From assembly GCF_013343715.1 (NCBI RefSeq), contig NZ_JABUNR010000003.1:285205-349204 (forward strand): a DNA stretch of 64,000 nt. The letters are read 5' to 3'. This stretch comes from Mesobacillus harenae. Lineage in GTDB: Bacteria > Bacillota > Bacilli > Bacillales > Cytobacillaceae. The notes beneath the pieces were generated by a model, which saw nothing but the letters and a program-made list of their open reading frames with translations, was not told the origin of the DNA and made no database searches. The position numbers were made by a program, and so were the translations under genes. Positions 56,145 to 64,000 of this stretch are shown here, piece after piece. Positions within the stretch are counted from its first letter, which is position 1; every line of letters starts with the position of its first letter.

Positions 56145-57950
56145 ATGGGGGAACGTATTGCTGAAGAAAAATTGAATGAAATACGCGAGGCTGCAGATAT
56201 TGTTGACATAATAAGCGACTATGTCCAACTCAATAAGCAAGGTCGCAACTATTTTGGCCTGTGCCCATTTCACGGTGAAAACACCCCGTCCTTTTCTGTA
56301 GCACCAGATAAACAAATTTACCATTGTTTTGGGTGCGGTGCGGGTGGGAACGTATTCTCCTTCCTTATGGATAAAGAAGGGCTAACATTTATCGAAGCGG
56401 CTGTGAAACTTGCAGCAAGAACCAACATTGAATTACCGGCGGAGACTCTTACCGAAAATAAGGCCAAGCCAGCTTCACGGGACTCTCAGCAGATGATAGA
56501 AGCTCACGAGCTGTTACGTAAATTCTACCATCATTTACTGGTAAACACAAAAGATGGCCAGCATGCTTTGGAATACTTAATTAAGCGTGGATTTACTATA
56601 GAGTCAATTGAAAAGTTCCAAATAGGATATTCTTTAAACTCATGGGATTTTGTCTATAAATTTTTGATAAAGAGAGGATATTCTCCGGAACTGGTTGAAA
56701 GATCAGGGCTAATTATCAAGCGCGATGACGGTACTTATTTTGACAGGTTCAGAGAACGAATTATGTTCCCGCTTCTTGATTCACATGGCAATACGATTGC
56801 TTTTTCTGGCAGAGCACTAGGGGACGATGAGCCCAAATATTTGAACAGCCCTGAAACAGCAATCTTCAATAAAAGTAAAATTTTATATAATTTTCATCTT
56901 GCAAGACCTAGTTTAAGAAAACTTCAGCAAGCTGTTCTTTTTGAAGGATTTGCTGATGTAATCGCTGCAGACAAATCTGGAGTAATAAATAGTATTGCCA
57001 CCATGGGAACATCTTTGACAGAAGAACATATTGCTCTCCTCCGAAGAAATGTTCAATCCGTAACAATCTGTTTCGACTCAGATAATGCAGGGATAGAGGC
57101 GGCTTACCGTGCAGCAAAAATGCTGGCTGAAGCAGGCTTGAATTTGAGAGTAGCCCTTATGCCAGATGGTTATGATCCTGATGACTACATCAAAAAATAT
57201 GGAGAAGAAAAATTCAAAAATGATGTAATAGGGGCAAGCGCTACGTTAATGACATTTAAGTTTTTATATTATCGCAGGGGAAAAAACCTGCAGAATGAAG
57301 GAGATAGACTCCTTTATATCGAAGAAGTACTAAGAGAGATTAGCCGGCTTGAAAAGGCTGTAGAAAAGGATCATTATCTACGGCAGCTTGCTTCGGAGTT
57401 TTCACTTTCCTTAGATGCTTTAAAACAGCAGCAGGATGAAATGTCTGCCGCAGAAGGAAAAAAACACCAAAAGGGTCAAAGTGCTCTTAAGAAAAAGGCT
57501 CCTGCAGCCAGGCCTACCGGGCAGCTTAGGCCTGCGTATCATACAGCTGAAAGATGTCTGATAGCTCATATGCTAAAAAATAGCGAGCTTGCATACAGGG
57601 TTCAGGATAAACTTCAGGGAAACACCTTTAACATTGATGAACATCAAGCAATCATAACCTATTTAATTGGTTTTTATGAAGAAGGTCATGCTCCTGATCT
57701 TAGCGGGTTCTTAAATTACCTAAACGATAATAAGCTAAAAAGGATTGTGGCAGAAATCGAAATGATGTCCATCAATGAGGAAATAAGCGATCAAGAATTG
57801 ATCGATTATATCAAACAGGTGTTGAATTATCAAAAGATGTTAAAGATAAAAGAAAAAGAAGCAGAAGAAAGGGATGCGGAGCGCCAAAAAGACTTTGCAC
57901 GAGCTGCTGCAATAGCAACGGAAATAATTCAAATGCGTAAATCATTATAG
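56145..57950 (+). CDS. dnaG: DNA primase
   Basis: 601-aa primase that makes RNA primers at the replication fork. The CHC2 zinc-binding domain has Cys40, His43, Cys61 and Cys64 (LCPFHGENTPSF ... YHCFGCGAGG). The Toprim core follows (VLFEGFADVIAA and SVTICFDSDNAG), and a C-terminal helicase-binding domain. ATG 56145, nine nt after GGAG, gives the family start MGERIAEEKL; an in-frame start 27 nt upstream lacks a site. It is co-transcribed with sigA. Confidence 0.96.
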   Translation: MGERIAEEKLNEIREAADIVDIISDYVQLNKQGRNYFGLCPFHGENTPSFSVAPDKQIYHCFGCGAGGNVFSFLMDKEGLTFIEAAVKLAARTNIELPAETLTENKAKPASRDSQQMIEAHELLRKFYHHLLVNTKDGQHALEYLIKRGFTIESIEKFQIGYSLNSWDFVYKFLIKRGYSPELVERSGLIIKRDDGTYFDRFRERIMFPLLDSHGNTIAFSGRALGDDEPKYLNSPETAIFNKSKILYNFHLARPSLRKLQQAVLFEGFADVIAADKSGVINSIATMGTSLTEEHIALLRRNVQSVTICFDSDNAGIEAAYRAAKMLAEAGLNLRVALMPDGYDPDDYIKKYGEEKFKNDVIGASATLMTFKFLYYRRGKNLQNEGDRLLYIEEVLREISRLEKAVEKDHYLRQLASEFSLSLDALKQQQDEMSAAEGKKHQKGQSALKKKAPAARPTGQLRPAYHTAERCLIAHMLKNSELAYRVQDKLQGNTFNIDEHQAIITYLIGFYEEGHAPDLSGFLNYLNDNKLKRIVAEIEMMSINEEISDQELIDYIKQVLNYQKMLKIKEKEAEERDAERQKDFARAAAIATEIIQMRKSL

Positions 57951-57995
57951 ATTCACTATGAAAAATTGTTGTGATTTTTGGAAGGAGGGGGACAT

Positions 57996-59123
57996 ATGGC
58001 TGAAAAGTCGGCCCGTTCTAAAGAGGTTGATGTAGAAGTGACCCTGGAACAAGCAAAAGACCAGTTAACCGAACTGGGGAAAAAAACCGGTGTCCTAGCT
58101 TATGATGATATTGCCGAGAGGCTCGCAAGTTTTGAACTTGATTCAGACCAAATGGATGAATTTTACGAGTTCCTTGGTGATCAGGGAGTTGAGCTAGTTG
58201 GTGATAACGACGAAGCTGATCCTAATATCCAGCAGCTTGCTAAAACCGGTGAGGAAGAATTCGATCTAAACGATTTAAGTGTTCCTCCTGGTGTGAAAAT
58301 CAATGATCCAGTACGAATGTATTTGAAAGAAATCGGGCGAGTCGATCTTCTTTCTGCTGAAGAAGAAATCAATCTTGCCAAACGCATAGAAGATGGTGAT
58401 GAAGAGGCGAAAAGGCGCCTGGCTGAAGCAAACCTGCGTCTTGTTGTAAGTATTGCCAAGAGATACGTTGGCCGTGGCATGTTGTTTCTTGATTTAATCC
58501 AGGAAGGAAACATGGGCTTAATCAAGGCTGTTGAAAAATTTGATTACCGAAAAGGCTATAAATTCAGTACTTATGCAACCTGGTGGATCCGTCAGGCAAT
58601 CACAAGGGCTATCGCTGACCAGGCCAGGACGATCCGGATACCGGTTCACATGGTAGAAACAATTAATAAATTGATTCGGGTTCAAAGGCAGCTGCTGCAG
58701 GACCTTGGCAGGGAACCAACGCCGGAAGAAATCGCCGAAGATATGGACTTAACACCAGAAAAGGTTAGAGAAATTTTAAAAATTGCTCAGGAACCTGTGT
58801 CCCTTGAAACCCCTATTGGTGAGGAAGATGACTCCCATTTAGGTGACTTTATCGAAGACCAAGACGCAACCTCTCCTTCCGAGCATGCTGCATACGAACT
58901 TCTCAAAGAGCAGCTGGAGGACGTTCTGGACACATTAACGGACCGGGAAGAGAATGTCCTTCGTCTTCGTTTCGGGCTCGATGATGGGCGTACCAGAACG
59001 TTAGAAGAAGTAGGTAAGGTCTTTGGCGTTACCCGTGAACGAATTAGACAGATCGAAGCAAAAGCTCTTCGGAAGCTAAGACATCCAAGCCGCAGCAAAC
59101 GTTTAAAAGATTTCCTAGAATAG
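57996..59123 (+). CDS. sigA: Primary RNA polymerase sigma factor SigA
   Basis: 375-aa housekeeping sigma-70 factor. Region 1.2 has [18 protein letters not shown], region 2 [18 protein letters not shown] and [16 protein letters not shown], region 3 [17 protein letters not shown], region 4.2 [22 protein letters not shown] 57996 follows AAGGAGGGG at 57982-57990; the in-frame ATG at 57978 lies before that site. Last gene of the yqxD-dnaG-sigA unit. Confidence 0.98.
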   Translation: MAEKSARSKEVDVEVTLEQAKDQLTELGKKTGVLAYDDIAERLASFELDSDQMDEFYEFLGDQGVELVGDNDEADPNIQQLAKTGEEEFDLNDLSVPPGVKINDPVRMYLKEIGRVDLLSAEEEINLAKRIEDGDEEAKRRLAEANLRLVVSIAKRYVGRGMLFLDLIQEGNMGLIKAVEKFDYRKGYKFSTYATWWIRQAITRAIADQARTIRIPVHMVETINKLIRVQRQLLQDLGREPTPEEIAEDMDLTPEKVREILKIAQEPVSLETPIGEEDDSHLGDFIEDQDATSPSEHAAYELLKEQLEDVLDTLTDREENVLRLRFGLDDGRTRTLEEVGKVFGVTRERIRQIEAKALRKLRHPSRSKRLKDFLE

Positions 59124-59134
59124 AATTAACCATT

Positions 59135-59198
59135 GCCAGGGAATAATTTACTTTTTACATTAGAGTGCCAGGGAATAATTTACTTTTTACATTAGAGT
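59135..59198 (+). repeat. Perfect 32-bp tandem duplication after sigA
   Basis: The 32-nt unit starting GCCAGGGAATAATTTACT occurs at 59135-59166 and again, without change, at 59167-59198. The second copy supplies the 5' arm of the sigA terminator. Confidence 0.97.
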
Positions 59199-59214
59199 AG
59201 ATTATTCCTTTTTT
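59172..59214 (+). terminator. Terminator after sigA
   Basis: GGAATAATTTACT (59172-59184) pairs with AGTAGATTATTCC (59196-59208) with a two-base internal mismatch, followed by six T residues. The 5' arm also exists in the upstream repeat copy. Confidence 0.75.
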
Positions 59215-59244
59215 GTTCGAATTTTCCAGTTAAGAGGTGAAGAG

Positions 59245-59775
59245 ATGGATCCCCAACGGCAAGAAATTATTATAAATGAAATAATGCAGTGGAGAAAAAG
59301 TAAGCTGTTGCCTGAGCGATACTGTGATTTTCTTTTGGCCTTATATTCAGGAGGTGAAGGACAGTCTGCTTTAGTTGAAACCAAGAGAAACAAAATAGGA
59401 CTTTACGTTTCCAGCGTTATTTTAATTACGATTATGTTGGTAAGTGTTTTTTTCATTTATTTTACTGAATTGTCTCTTATTTTGCAAATGGCGTTGGGAC
59501 TTTTATTGCTTTTAAGCAGTATTACGGCCATTTTTTACTTTTTTAAAAAAGGTTTTTCTCCCCAAATCCCACTCGCTTCAGCTGCATTTATATTTCTTAT
59601 ATTATCTTCGGAAGCTGTGTCCCGTTTATATAGCGGAAATCAGGCCATACTGTACGCGGCACTAGTTAGTAACTGTTTGATATGGATTTTTATAGGGAAA
59701 AAATATGCGTTTATTTCTTTTCTGCTTTCTGGTCTTGTTGGATTAGGACTTTTGATTATTTATATATTTATATAG
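59245..59775 (+). CDS. 176-aa integral membrane protein, unknown
   Basis: After a cytoplasmic N-terminus of about 47 residues (WRKSKLLPERYCDFLLALY, resembling the start of DUF2157-type proteins), five hydrophobic segments follow at about residues 50-70, 76-97, 104-120, 130-147 and 153-175. The ATG is behind AAGAGGTGAAGAG. The N-terminal resemblance is to DUF2157 membrane proteins, but the full domain is shorter than usual. It lies alone between sigA and an acyl-CoA dehydrogenase gene. Function unknown. Confidence 0.7.
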   Translation: MDPQRQEIIINEIMQWRKSKLLPERYCDFLLALYSGGEGQSALVETKRNKIGLYVSSVILITIMLVSVFFIYFTELSLILQMALGLLLLLSSITAIFYFFKKGFSPQIPLASAAFIFLILSSEAVSRLYSGNQAILYAALVSNCLIWIFIGKKYAFISFLLSGLVGLGLLIIYIFI

Positions 59776-59802
59776 CAATAAAATAATTAAATTTTTTTAA
59801 TC

Positions 59803-59832
59803 TTGAGAAAACTCCAAAAACCCACTTATAAT
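59803..59832 (+). promoter_or_regulatory. Promoter of the acyl-CoA dehydrogenase gene
   Basis: TTGAGA (59803-59808), 18 nt, TATAAT (59827-59832). Confidence 0.65.
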
Positions 59833-59837
59833 AGTAT

Positions 59838-59851
59838 TGGAAGCGCATTCA
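59838..59851. promoter_or_regulatory. Candidate cre site (CcpA operator)
   Basis: TGGAAGCGCATTCA agrees with the cre consensus TGWAANCGNTNWCA at all but two positions (G for W, A for T) and begins six nt after the -10, covering the likely transcript start. Confidence 0.55.
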
Positions 59852-59870
59852 ATGCATGAGGGGGATATTT

Positions 59871-61010
59871 ATGAATTTTGACTTAACCGCAGAACAGGAG
59901 ATGATTCGCCGAACAATTAAAGAGTTTGCCGATGAAGAAGTAGCTCCTGGAGCCCTTGAGAGAGATCTTGCCAAAACTTTTCCAGTGGGGATCTTTAAGC
60001 AGTTAGGCAAAATGGGGATGATGGGTCTGCCTTTTCCTGAAGAATACGGAGGTGCAGGAGCGGATACCGTTTCTTTTGCTATAGTGACAGAAGAACTTAG
60101 CCGTGCTTGTGCATCAACGGGTATTACCTACTCTGCGCACATATCACTTGGAGGGGCCCCGCTAAACTTGTTTGGAACTAGTAAACAAAAGCAAGAGTAT
60201 CTTACGCCAATTTGTACAGGAGAGTCTCTTGGGGCATTTGGACTCACTGAACCTGATGCAGGCTCTGATGCTGGGGGCACTAAAACTACCGCATCAGAAG
60301 CCGACGAAGAATTTGTAATAAACGGAAGCAAGTGTTTTATTACGAATGCTAGTTATGCCAAACATTTAGCTGTTACTGCTATAACCGGAGAAAAGAATGA
60401 AAAAAAAGAAATCAGTGCGATCATAGTTCCAACAGATCAAAAAGGATTTACTGTCATTGATAAATATGAAAAAATGGGCCTTAATGCATCCAATACGACC
60501 GAGCTAGTCCTAGAGGATGTAAGAGTTTCTAAAGATCATCTGCTCGGAAAAAGGGGAGATGGCTTTAAGCAATTTTTAATAACCCTTGATGGGGGAAGAA
60601 TTGGAATCGGTGCCATGGCTGTCGGCATTGCACAGGCCGCCTATGAGAAAGCCCTTCAATATGCTCAAGGAAGAAAGCAATTTGGGCAGTCTTTATCGAA
60701 GTTTCAAGCTATTCAATTTAAACTAGCGGACATGGCTATGGAAATAGAACTTGCCCGAACTATGGTGTTTAAAGCCGCATGGCTCAAAGACCAAGGCAGA
60801 GTATTCACGAAGGAGGCATCTATGTGTAAGCTGTATGCCTCGGAAGTTTGTAACAGAGTAACTAACCAAGCTGTTCAGATTCATGGGGGCTACGGATACA
60901 TGAAAGAATTCCATGTTGAACGGTATATGAGGGATGGAAAGCTGCTTGAAATAGGGGAAGGCACTTCCGAAATACAGAGAATGGTTATCGCAAGGCAAAT
61001 AGGATGTTAG
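59871..61010 (+). CDS. Acyl-CoA dehydrogenase
   Basis: 379-aa FAD-dependent enzyme of the short-chain/branched-chain acyl-CoA dehydrogenase group. FAD and substrate motifs are FGLTEPDAGSDAG and CFITNASYA; the C-terminal HGGYGYMKEFHVERYMRD and EGTSEIQRMVIARQI segments are classic, with the presumed catalytic Glu in the latter. ATG 59871 follows GAGGGGGAT; an in-frame ATG at 59856 overlaps that site. Monocistronic with its own promoter and a possible cre site. Chain-length preference cannot be told. Confidence 0.93.
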   Translation: MNFDLTAEQEMIRRTIKEFADEEVAPGALERDLAKTFPVGIFKQLGKMGMMGLPFPEEYGGAGADTVSFAIVTEELSRACASTGITYSAHISLGGAPLNLFGTSKQKQEYLTPICTGESLGAFGLTEPDAGSDAGGTKTTASEADEEFVINGSKCFITNASYAKHLAVTAITGEKNEKKEISAIIVPTDQKGFTVIDKYEKMGLNASNTTELVLEDVRVSKDHLLGKRGDGFKQFLITLDGGRIGIGAMAVGIAQAAYEKALQYAQGRKQFGQSLSKFQAIQFKLADMAMEIELARTMVFKAAWLKDQGRVFTKEASMCKLYASEVCNRVTNQAVQIHGGYGYMKEFHVERYMRDGKLLEIGEGTSEIQRMVIARQIGC

Positions 61011-61033
61011 GTCTAAAATAGATAAATACCACC

Positions 61034-61062
61034 AAAAACTTCATCTTTGATGAAGTTTTTTT
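61034..61062. terminator. Terminator after the acyl-CoA dehydrogenase gene
   Basis: AAAAACTTCATC pairs with GATGAAGTTTTT over a 3-nt loop, with a T tract following. Confidence 0.85.
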
Positions 61063-61191
61063 GTCGGATTTATGAACAAGTGTGATAAATTTTGCTATTT
61101 TGCTTTTCCTAAAAACATTTTTCAAGTAAAATGATAATGGATTGTAAAATATTCTTAGGAATAATGTTCTTACATAAAAGGAGGGTTTAGT

Positions 61192-61557
61192 ATGAATCGT
61201 AATCCGATCATTCCATTTGTGCTTATTATGGTATTCGGAATAGGACTTATGTTCTTGCTGTCTTTCAAAGGCTTGGGTGATGCTAAAGAAATCGCTGAGC
61301 AGGAAGAAGGCGGAACAGAAGCAACTGAAGAAGTGGCGTCTGATAATCCTGAAGAAATTTATCAGCAAACGTGTGCAAGCTGCCACGGGAACCAGTATGA
61401 AGGTGGTTTCGGGCCTAAACTGGACGATGTAGGAAGCAGATTGTCTCAGGAAGAGCTAAAGGAAATTCTGGTTAATGGTCAAGGAACAGGCATGCCAGGA
61501 GGATTAGTTCCAGGCAAGGAAGATCTTATGGCTGAATGGCTTGCTGGTCTTAAATAA
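61192..61557 (+). CDS. cccA: Membrane-anchored cytochrome c550
   Basis: 121-aa small cytochrome c. An N-terminal transmembrane anchor (about residues 6-24) and an acidic linker precede one heme domain with the CASCH binding motif (CxxCH) and the axial methionine in GTGMPGG. It carries electrons to the cytochrome oxidase on the outer face of the membrane. AAAAGGAGG precedes the ATG. In B. subtilis cccA lies in the same place downstream of sigA. Confidence 0.95.
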   Translation: MNRNPIIPFVLIMVFGIGLMFLLSFKGLGDAKEIAEQEEGGTEATEEVASDNPEEIYQQTCASCHGNQYEGGFGPKLDDVGSRLSQEELKEILVNGQGTGMPGGLVPGKEDLMAEWLAGLK

Positions 61558-61577
61558 AGATAGTTAGAAATATCAGT

Positions 61578-61605
61578 AAGTCCTTTGCATATGCAAAGGA
61601 CTTTT
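61578..61605 (+). terminator. Terminator after cccA
   Basis: AAGTCCTTTGCAT/ATGCAAAGGACTT is a perfect 26-nt palindrome, with T residues at the end. Confidence 0.8.
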
Positions 61606-61640
61606 CTTATACTTAGAGGAGTTCAATAAGAGGTGACTAA

Positions 61641-62351
61641 ATGAATACAGATAAATTATCAAAACGTCTGGCGATGGTGGCCAGTTTAATCCCCTATGGT
61701 TCGAAAATTGCAGATATTGGTTCGGATCATGCCTATTTGCCTTGCTATACGGTAAAAAAAGGGACAGTGCCTTTTGCAATTGCAGGAGAAGTAGCCGAAG
61801 GGCCGTTTCTATCTGCCTTAAAACAGGTAAAAACTGAAGGGCTGACCGATAAAATTCAAGTCAGAAAAGGTAATGGCTTAGAGGTCATTCAACCAGGTGA
61901 AGTTGAGACAATTACAATTGCCGGAATGGGAGGCACTCTCATTTCACAAATATTAGAAGCTGGAAAAGAAAAGTTAGTTTCTGTACAGAAGCTCATTTTA
62001 CAGCCCAATGTTGGCGCGTTTGCTGTCCGTAACTGGCTTTTGGAAAATGGCTGGGAGTTGGTCCAAGAAGAAATTTTAGAGGAAGACGGTAAAATATATG
62101 AAATACTGTCTGCAATAAAAGGCGATCCCGCCAGCCCATATCAGGAGAACCCGGAGAAAGAGATATTGTTTGGGCCATATTTATTAAAGCAAAAGAATAC
62201 AGCCTTTCTAAAGAAGTGGGAATCAGAATTAAAAAACTGGCAAAGAATTCTTAGCAAGCTTGATGAAGCTGAAGAAAGTGAGAGTACTTTATTGAAAAAA
62301 GAGGAACTCATTAAAAAGATCAGCATGGCAAAGGAGGTTTTAGGAAAGTGA
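61641..62351 (+). CDS. trmK: tRNA (adenine22-N1)-methyltransferase TrmK
   Basis: 236-aa SAM-dependent methyltransferase (YqfN) for m1A22 of tRNA. Motif I appears as KIADIGSDHAYLP, and ETITIAGMGGTLI and LILQPNVGAFAVRNWL are family signatures. The C-terminal coiled coil (KLDEAEESESTLLKKEEL) is present. AGAGGTGACTAA precedes the ATG. The stop overlaps the GTG start of yqfO (GTGA). Confidence 0.95.
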   Translation: MNTDKLSKRLAMVASLIPYGSKIADIGSDHAYLPCYTVKKGTVPFAIAGEVAEGPFLSALKQVKTEGLTDKIQVRKGNGLEVIQPGEVETITIAGMGGTLISQILEAGKEKLVSVQKLILQPNVGAFAVRNWLLENGWELVQEEILEEDGKIYEILSAIKGDPASPYQENPEKEILFGPYLLKQKNTAFLKKWESELKNWQRILSKLDEAEESESTLLKKEELIKKISMAKEVLGK

Positions 62352-63463
62352 AATCAGTAAATGGCCACCAAGTAATCCAGCTATTTGAAACGTTTTCTCC
62401 AAAAGCATTAGCAGTGGAGGGAGATAAAATAGGACTTCAAATTGGGGCGCTGAATGGACCCGTTCAAAAAGTAATGATTGCTCTAGATGTGGTAGAAGAA
62501 GTTGTTGATGAGGCAATTGAAAAGGGAGCTCAGTTAATTATCGCCCATCATCCTCCCATTTTCCGTCCATTGAAAAAAATCGACACAGCTTCACCTTCCG
62601 GGCAGATCATTAAGAAATTGATCAAACATGATATTGCTGTTTACGCAGCTCATACGAATTTAGACGTTGCTAAAGGCGGAGTAAATGACCTTCTTGCAGA
62701 TGCAATTGGATTAAAAAACCAACAGGTTCTTGTACCGACTTACAAGGAAACCTTAAAAAAATTGGTTGTTTTTGTTCCTGAAGAAAATGCAGCAGAAGTC
62801 AGGGAGGCGCTTGGAAAGGCAGGGGCAGGCTCGATAGGGGACTACAGCCATTGTTCTTTCTCAAGCGAAGGGGCAGGTCGGTTTCTTCCAGGTGAAGGCA
62901 CCAATCCCCATATCGGGAAACAGGGAAGCCTTGAAACAGTTAAAGAGACGAAAATTGAAACGATTTATCCTGCCAGTATTGAAAGACAGGTTATCAATGC
63001 AATGATAAAAGCACATCCATATGAAGAAGCAGCTTATGATTTGTACAAATTAGAGAACTCAGGAGAAGAGCTTGGTTTGGGAAAGATCGGTTATATTGAA
63101 GAGATGTCCCTAAAAGATTTTTGTGATCATATCAAAAAAACACTTGAGGTTGAAAGAGTTAGAGTTGTTGGAGACATAAATACTAAAATCAGAAAGGTTG
63201 CTGTGCTGGGGGGAGATGGAAATAAGTATTTTTCTCAAGCGGCTTTTCAAGGGGCAGACGTATACGTCACAGGCGATATCTATTACCATACTGCTCATGA
63301 TGCGATGATGCTAGGCCTGAATATGGTTGATCCAGGACACAATGTTGAAAAGATCATGAAAAAGGGTGTTGCCCAGGTTTTAGGCTCAATGTGCAAGGAT
63401 AAACATTATGATGTGGAAGTATTTCCATCAGAGTTAAATACAGATCCATTCCAATTTATTTAA
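62348..63463 (+). CDS. yqfO: Nif3-like dinuclear metal-center protein YqfO
   Basis: 371-aa hexameric protein of the NIF3/GTP cyclohydrolase I type 2 family. Metal ligands are in AHHPPIFRP and AAHTNLDVA, and near the C-terminus in GDIYYHTAHDAM. The middle (about residues 130-230) holds the PII-like insert typical of Bacillus YqfO. The precise function is unknown. GTG 62348 lies nine nt after AAGGAGG and overlaps the trmK stop. Confidence 0.94.
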   Translation: MKSVNGHQVIQLFETFSPKALAVEGDKIGLQIGALNGPVQKVMIALDVVEEVVDEAIEKGAQLIIAHHPPIFRPLKKIDTASPSGQIIKKLIKHDIAVYAAHTNLDVAKGGVNDLLADAIGLKNQQVLVPTYKETLKKLVVFVPEENAAEVREALGKAGAGSIGDYSHCSFSSEGAGRFLPGEGTNPHIGKQGSLETVKETKIETIYPASIERQVINAMIKAHPYEEAAYDLYKLENSGEELGLGKIGYIEEMSLKDFCDHIKKTLEVERVRVVGDINTKIRKVAVLGGDGNKYFSQAAFQGADVYVTGDIYYHTAHDAMMLGLNMVDPGHNVEKIMKKGVAQVLGSMCKDKHYDVEVFPSELNTDPFQFI

Positions 63464-63559
63464 AGGAACGTGGTTGTTGATTTTGGGCCTATGGTACACA
63501 TTTTTTCTTGTTTTTATTTTTATTTTGCGATAAAAAATAAATTTAGAAACCTAAGTTGA

Positions 63560-63690
63560 TTGGAGGAAGGCGCGAAGACTCCTCGAAATTCCTCATTATG
63601 CTATCGCATAATTTCGTGTGATGTAAATTCACGGATGCCTTCCTTGTGCTATCGCATTTCCTTCGTGCGTGGGCAAATTCGAGGATGCCC
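63560..63690 (+). repeat. Palindrome-rich intergenic repeat region
   Basis: Nested inverted repeats: GGAAGGC (63565-63571) with GCCTTCC (63637-63643); ATTATGC (63595-63601) with GCATAAT (63606-63612); and GGGCA with TGCCC around 63670-63690. The word GCTATCGCAT occurs twice. No coding frame with a ribosome site. It looks like a chain of small repeat units. Confidence 0.6.
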
Positions 63691-63698
63691 AATCAATG

Positions 63699-63798
63699 TC
63701 CTGCGGGATCAGCTGGACAGATGAGACCCCGCAGACGCCAACGGCGGCGAGGAGGCTCAGCGCCAGCCCCGCGGAAAGCGAAGCGCCTGGAACGGAAA
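63699..63798 (-). repeat. 100-nt GC-rich repeat, copy B (inverted)
   Basis: Reverse complement of 34913-35012 with four mismatches by my alignment. A frame of about 70 codons crosses it but is rich in Arg and Gly from the repeat and lacks a ribosome site. An insertion-sequence gene begins 160 nt downstream. Confidence 0.85.
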
Positions 63799-63870
63799 AA
63801 AACGGACCATTTTTACAAGCTTTCCAAAAAAATTAAGAGGGTGCCCAAAAGTTTATACCTTTGAGCTATA

Positions 63871-63920
63871 CCCCGTATAACGGACACTGATAAAAAAGTG
63901 TCCCTTATACGGGGTTTTTT
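63871..63920 (+). terminator. Strong hairpin before the edge ORF
   Basis: CCCCGTATAACGGACACT (63871-63888) pairs with AGTGTCCCTTATACGGGG (63897-63914), one mismatch, then six T residues. It may end the trmK-yqfO transcript or shield the following element from readthrough. Confidence 0.8.
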
Positions 63921-63958
63921 GTGTTTCAATAGAATTATTGAGGGGACGGAGGAGTATC

Positions 63959-64000
63959 ATGGGGAAGAATTTATATACCGATTTTCAGATAAAAGAACTT
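63959..64000 (+). CDS. Start of a probable insertion-sequence protein (cut by window end)
   Basis: ATG 63959 behind GGACGGAGGAG; only 14 codons are visible (MGKNLYTDFQIKEL). From memory this resembles the N-terminus of small HTH proteins encoded by IS3-type elements in bacilli. That is tentative because so little is visible; the position next to a dispersed repeat and a shielding hairpin agrees with it. Confidence 0.4.
   Translation, partial: MGKNLYTDFQIKEL

Noticed and set aside
63646..63864. 72-codon plus-strand frame after yqfO
   Set aside because: It runs through palindromes and the 100-nt repeat and has no ribosome-binding site; its Arg-rich middle is the repeat read in one frame.

Overview
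The window is a gene-dense piece of chromosome from an endospore-forming, low-GC Gram-positive bacterium of the family Bacillaceae. The evidence is gene content and order: nearly every run of genes matches the Bacillus subtilis yrhC/sigK, yqeG-yqeM, comE, hrcA-dnaJ, yqeZ-yqfD, phoH-era-recO-glyQS and dnaG-sigA segments. Sporulation genes are frequent (sigK, gpr, spoIIP, yqfC, yqfD, a CotF-type coat protein, sda). The species cannot be named from this sequence. sigK is uninterrupted, unlike in B. subtilis 168, and psd lies next to sda.

Layout. 1-3.25 kb: sulfur recycling operon mtnN-mccA-mccB, then yrhC. 3.3-4.45 kb: a cluster of very short genes (a 27-aa peptide behind a consensus promoter, a YrzI-family protein with a short paralogue-like ORF, a 26-aa hydrophobic peptide, and a 55-aa membrane protein on the other strand). 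4.6-6.3 kb: sigK, a coat protein, and a 51-aa membrane peptide. 6.9-8.1 kb: psd and, on the minus strand, sda with a control region that combines a LexA-like box and DnaA boxes. 8.35-13.4 kb: yqeG-yqeH-aroE-yhbY-nadD-yqeK-rsfS-yqeM. 13.5-18 kb: competence genes comER (minus), comEA, comEB, comEC. 18-25.2 kb: yqzM (minus), holA, rpsT (minus), gpr, spoIIP, yqxA, lepA. 25.2-34.8 kb: hemW, the CIRCE-controlled hrcA-grpE-dnaK-dnaJ heat-shock cluster, prmA, rsmE, mtaB. 34.9-35.7 kb: a GC-rich repeat, a decayed IS1182-type transposase and a small unknown gene. 35.9-38.5 kb: deoC, yqeW (minus), rpsU, yqeY. 38.7-41.7 kb: a sigma-W-type promoter and the yqeZ-floA-yqfB envelope-stress operon. 41.7-50.1 kb: yqfC-yqfD-phoH, then pgpH-ybeY-dgkA, cdd-era, yqzL and recO. 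50.1-53.7 kb: glycine T-box and glyQ-glyS. 53.8-59.1 kb: ccpN-yqfL, yqxD, dnaG, sigA. 59.2-63.5 kb: a membrane protein, an acyl-CoA dehydrogenase with a cre-like site, cccA, trmK-yqfO. 63.5-64 kb: a second copy of the GC-rich repeat, then the first codons of a probable insertion-sequence gene cut by the window end.

Most genes form operons for ribosome maturation and tRNA modification, DNA replication, DNA uptake, protein folding and sporulation. I found no CRISPR array, prophage, rRNA or tRNA gene, and no obviously new multi-gene system. The least explained elements are the short-peptide cluster beside sigK, a 143-nt fold-prone sequence between prmA and rsmE, the sda/yqeG control region, and the yqfC ribosome-binding site buried in a terminator hairpin.
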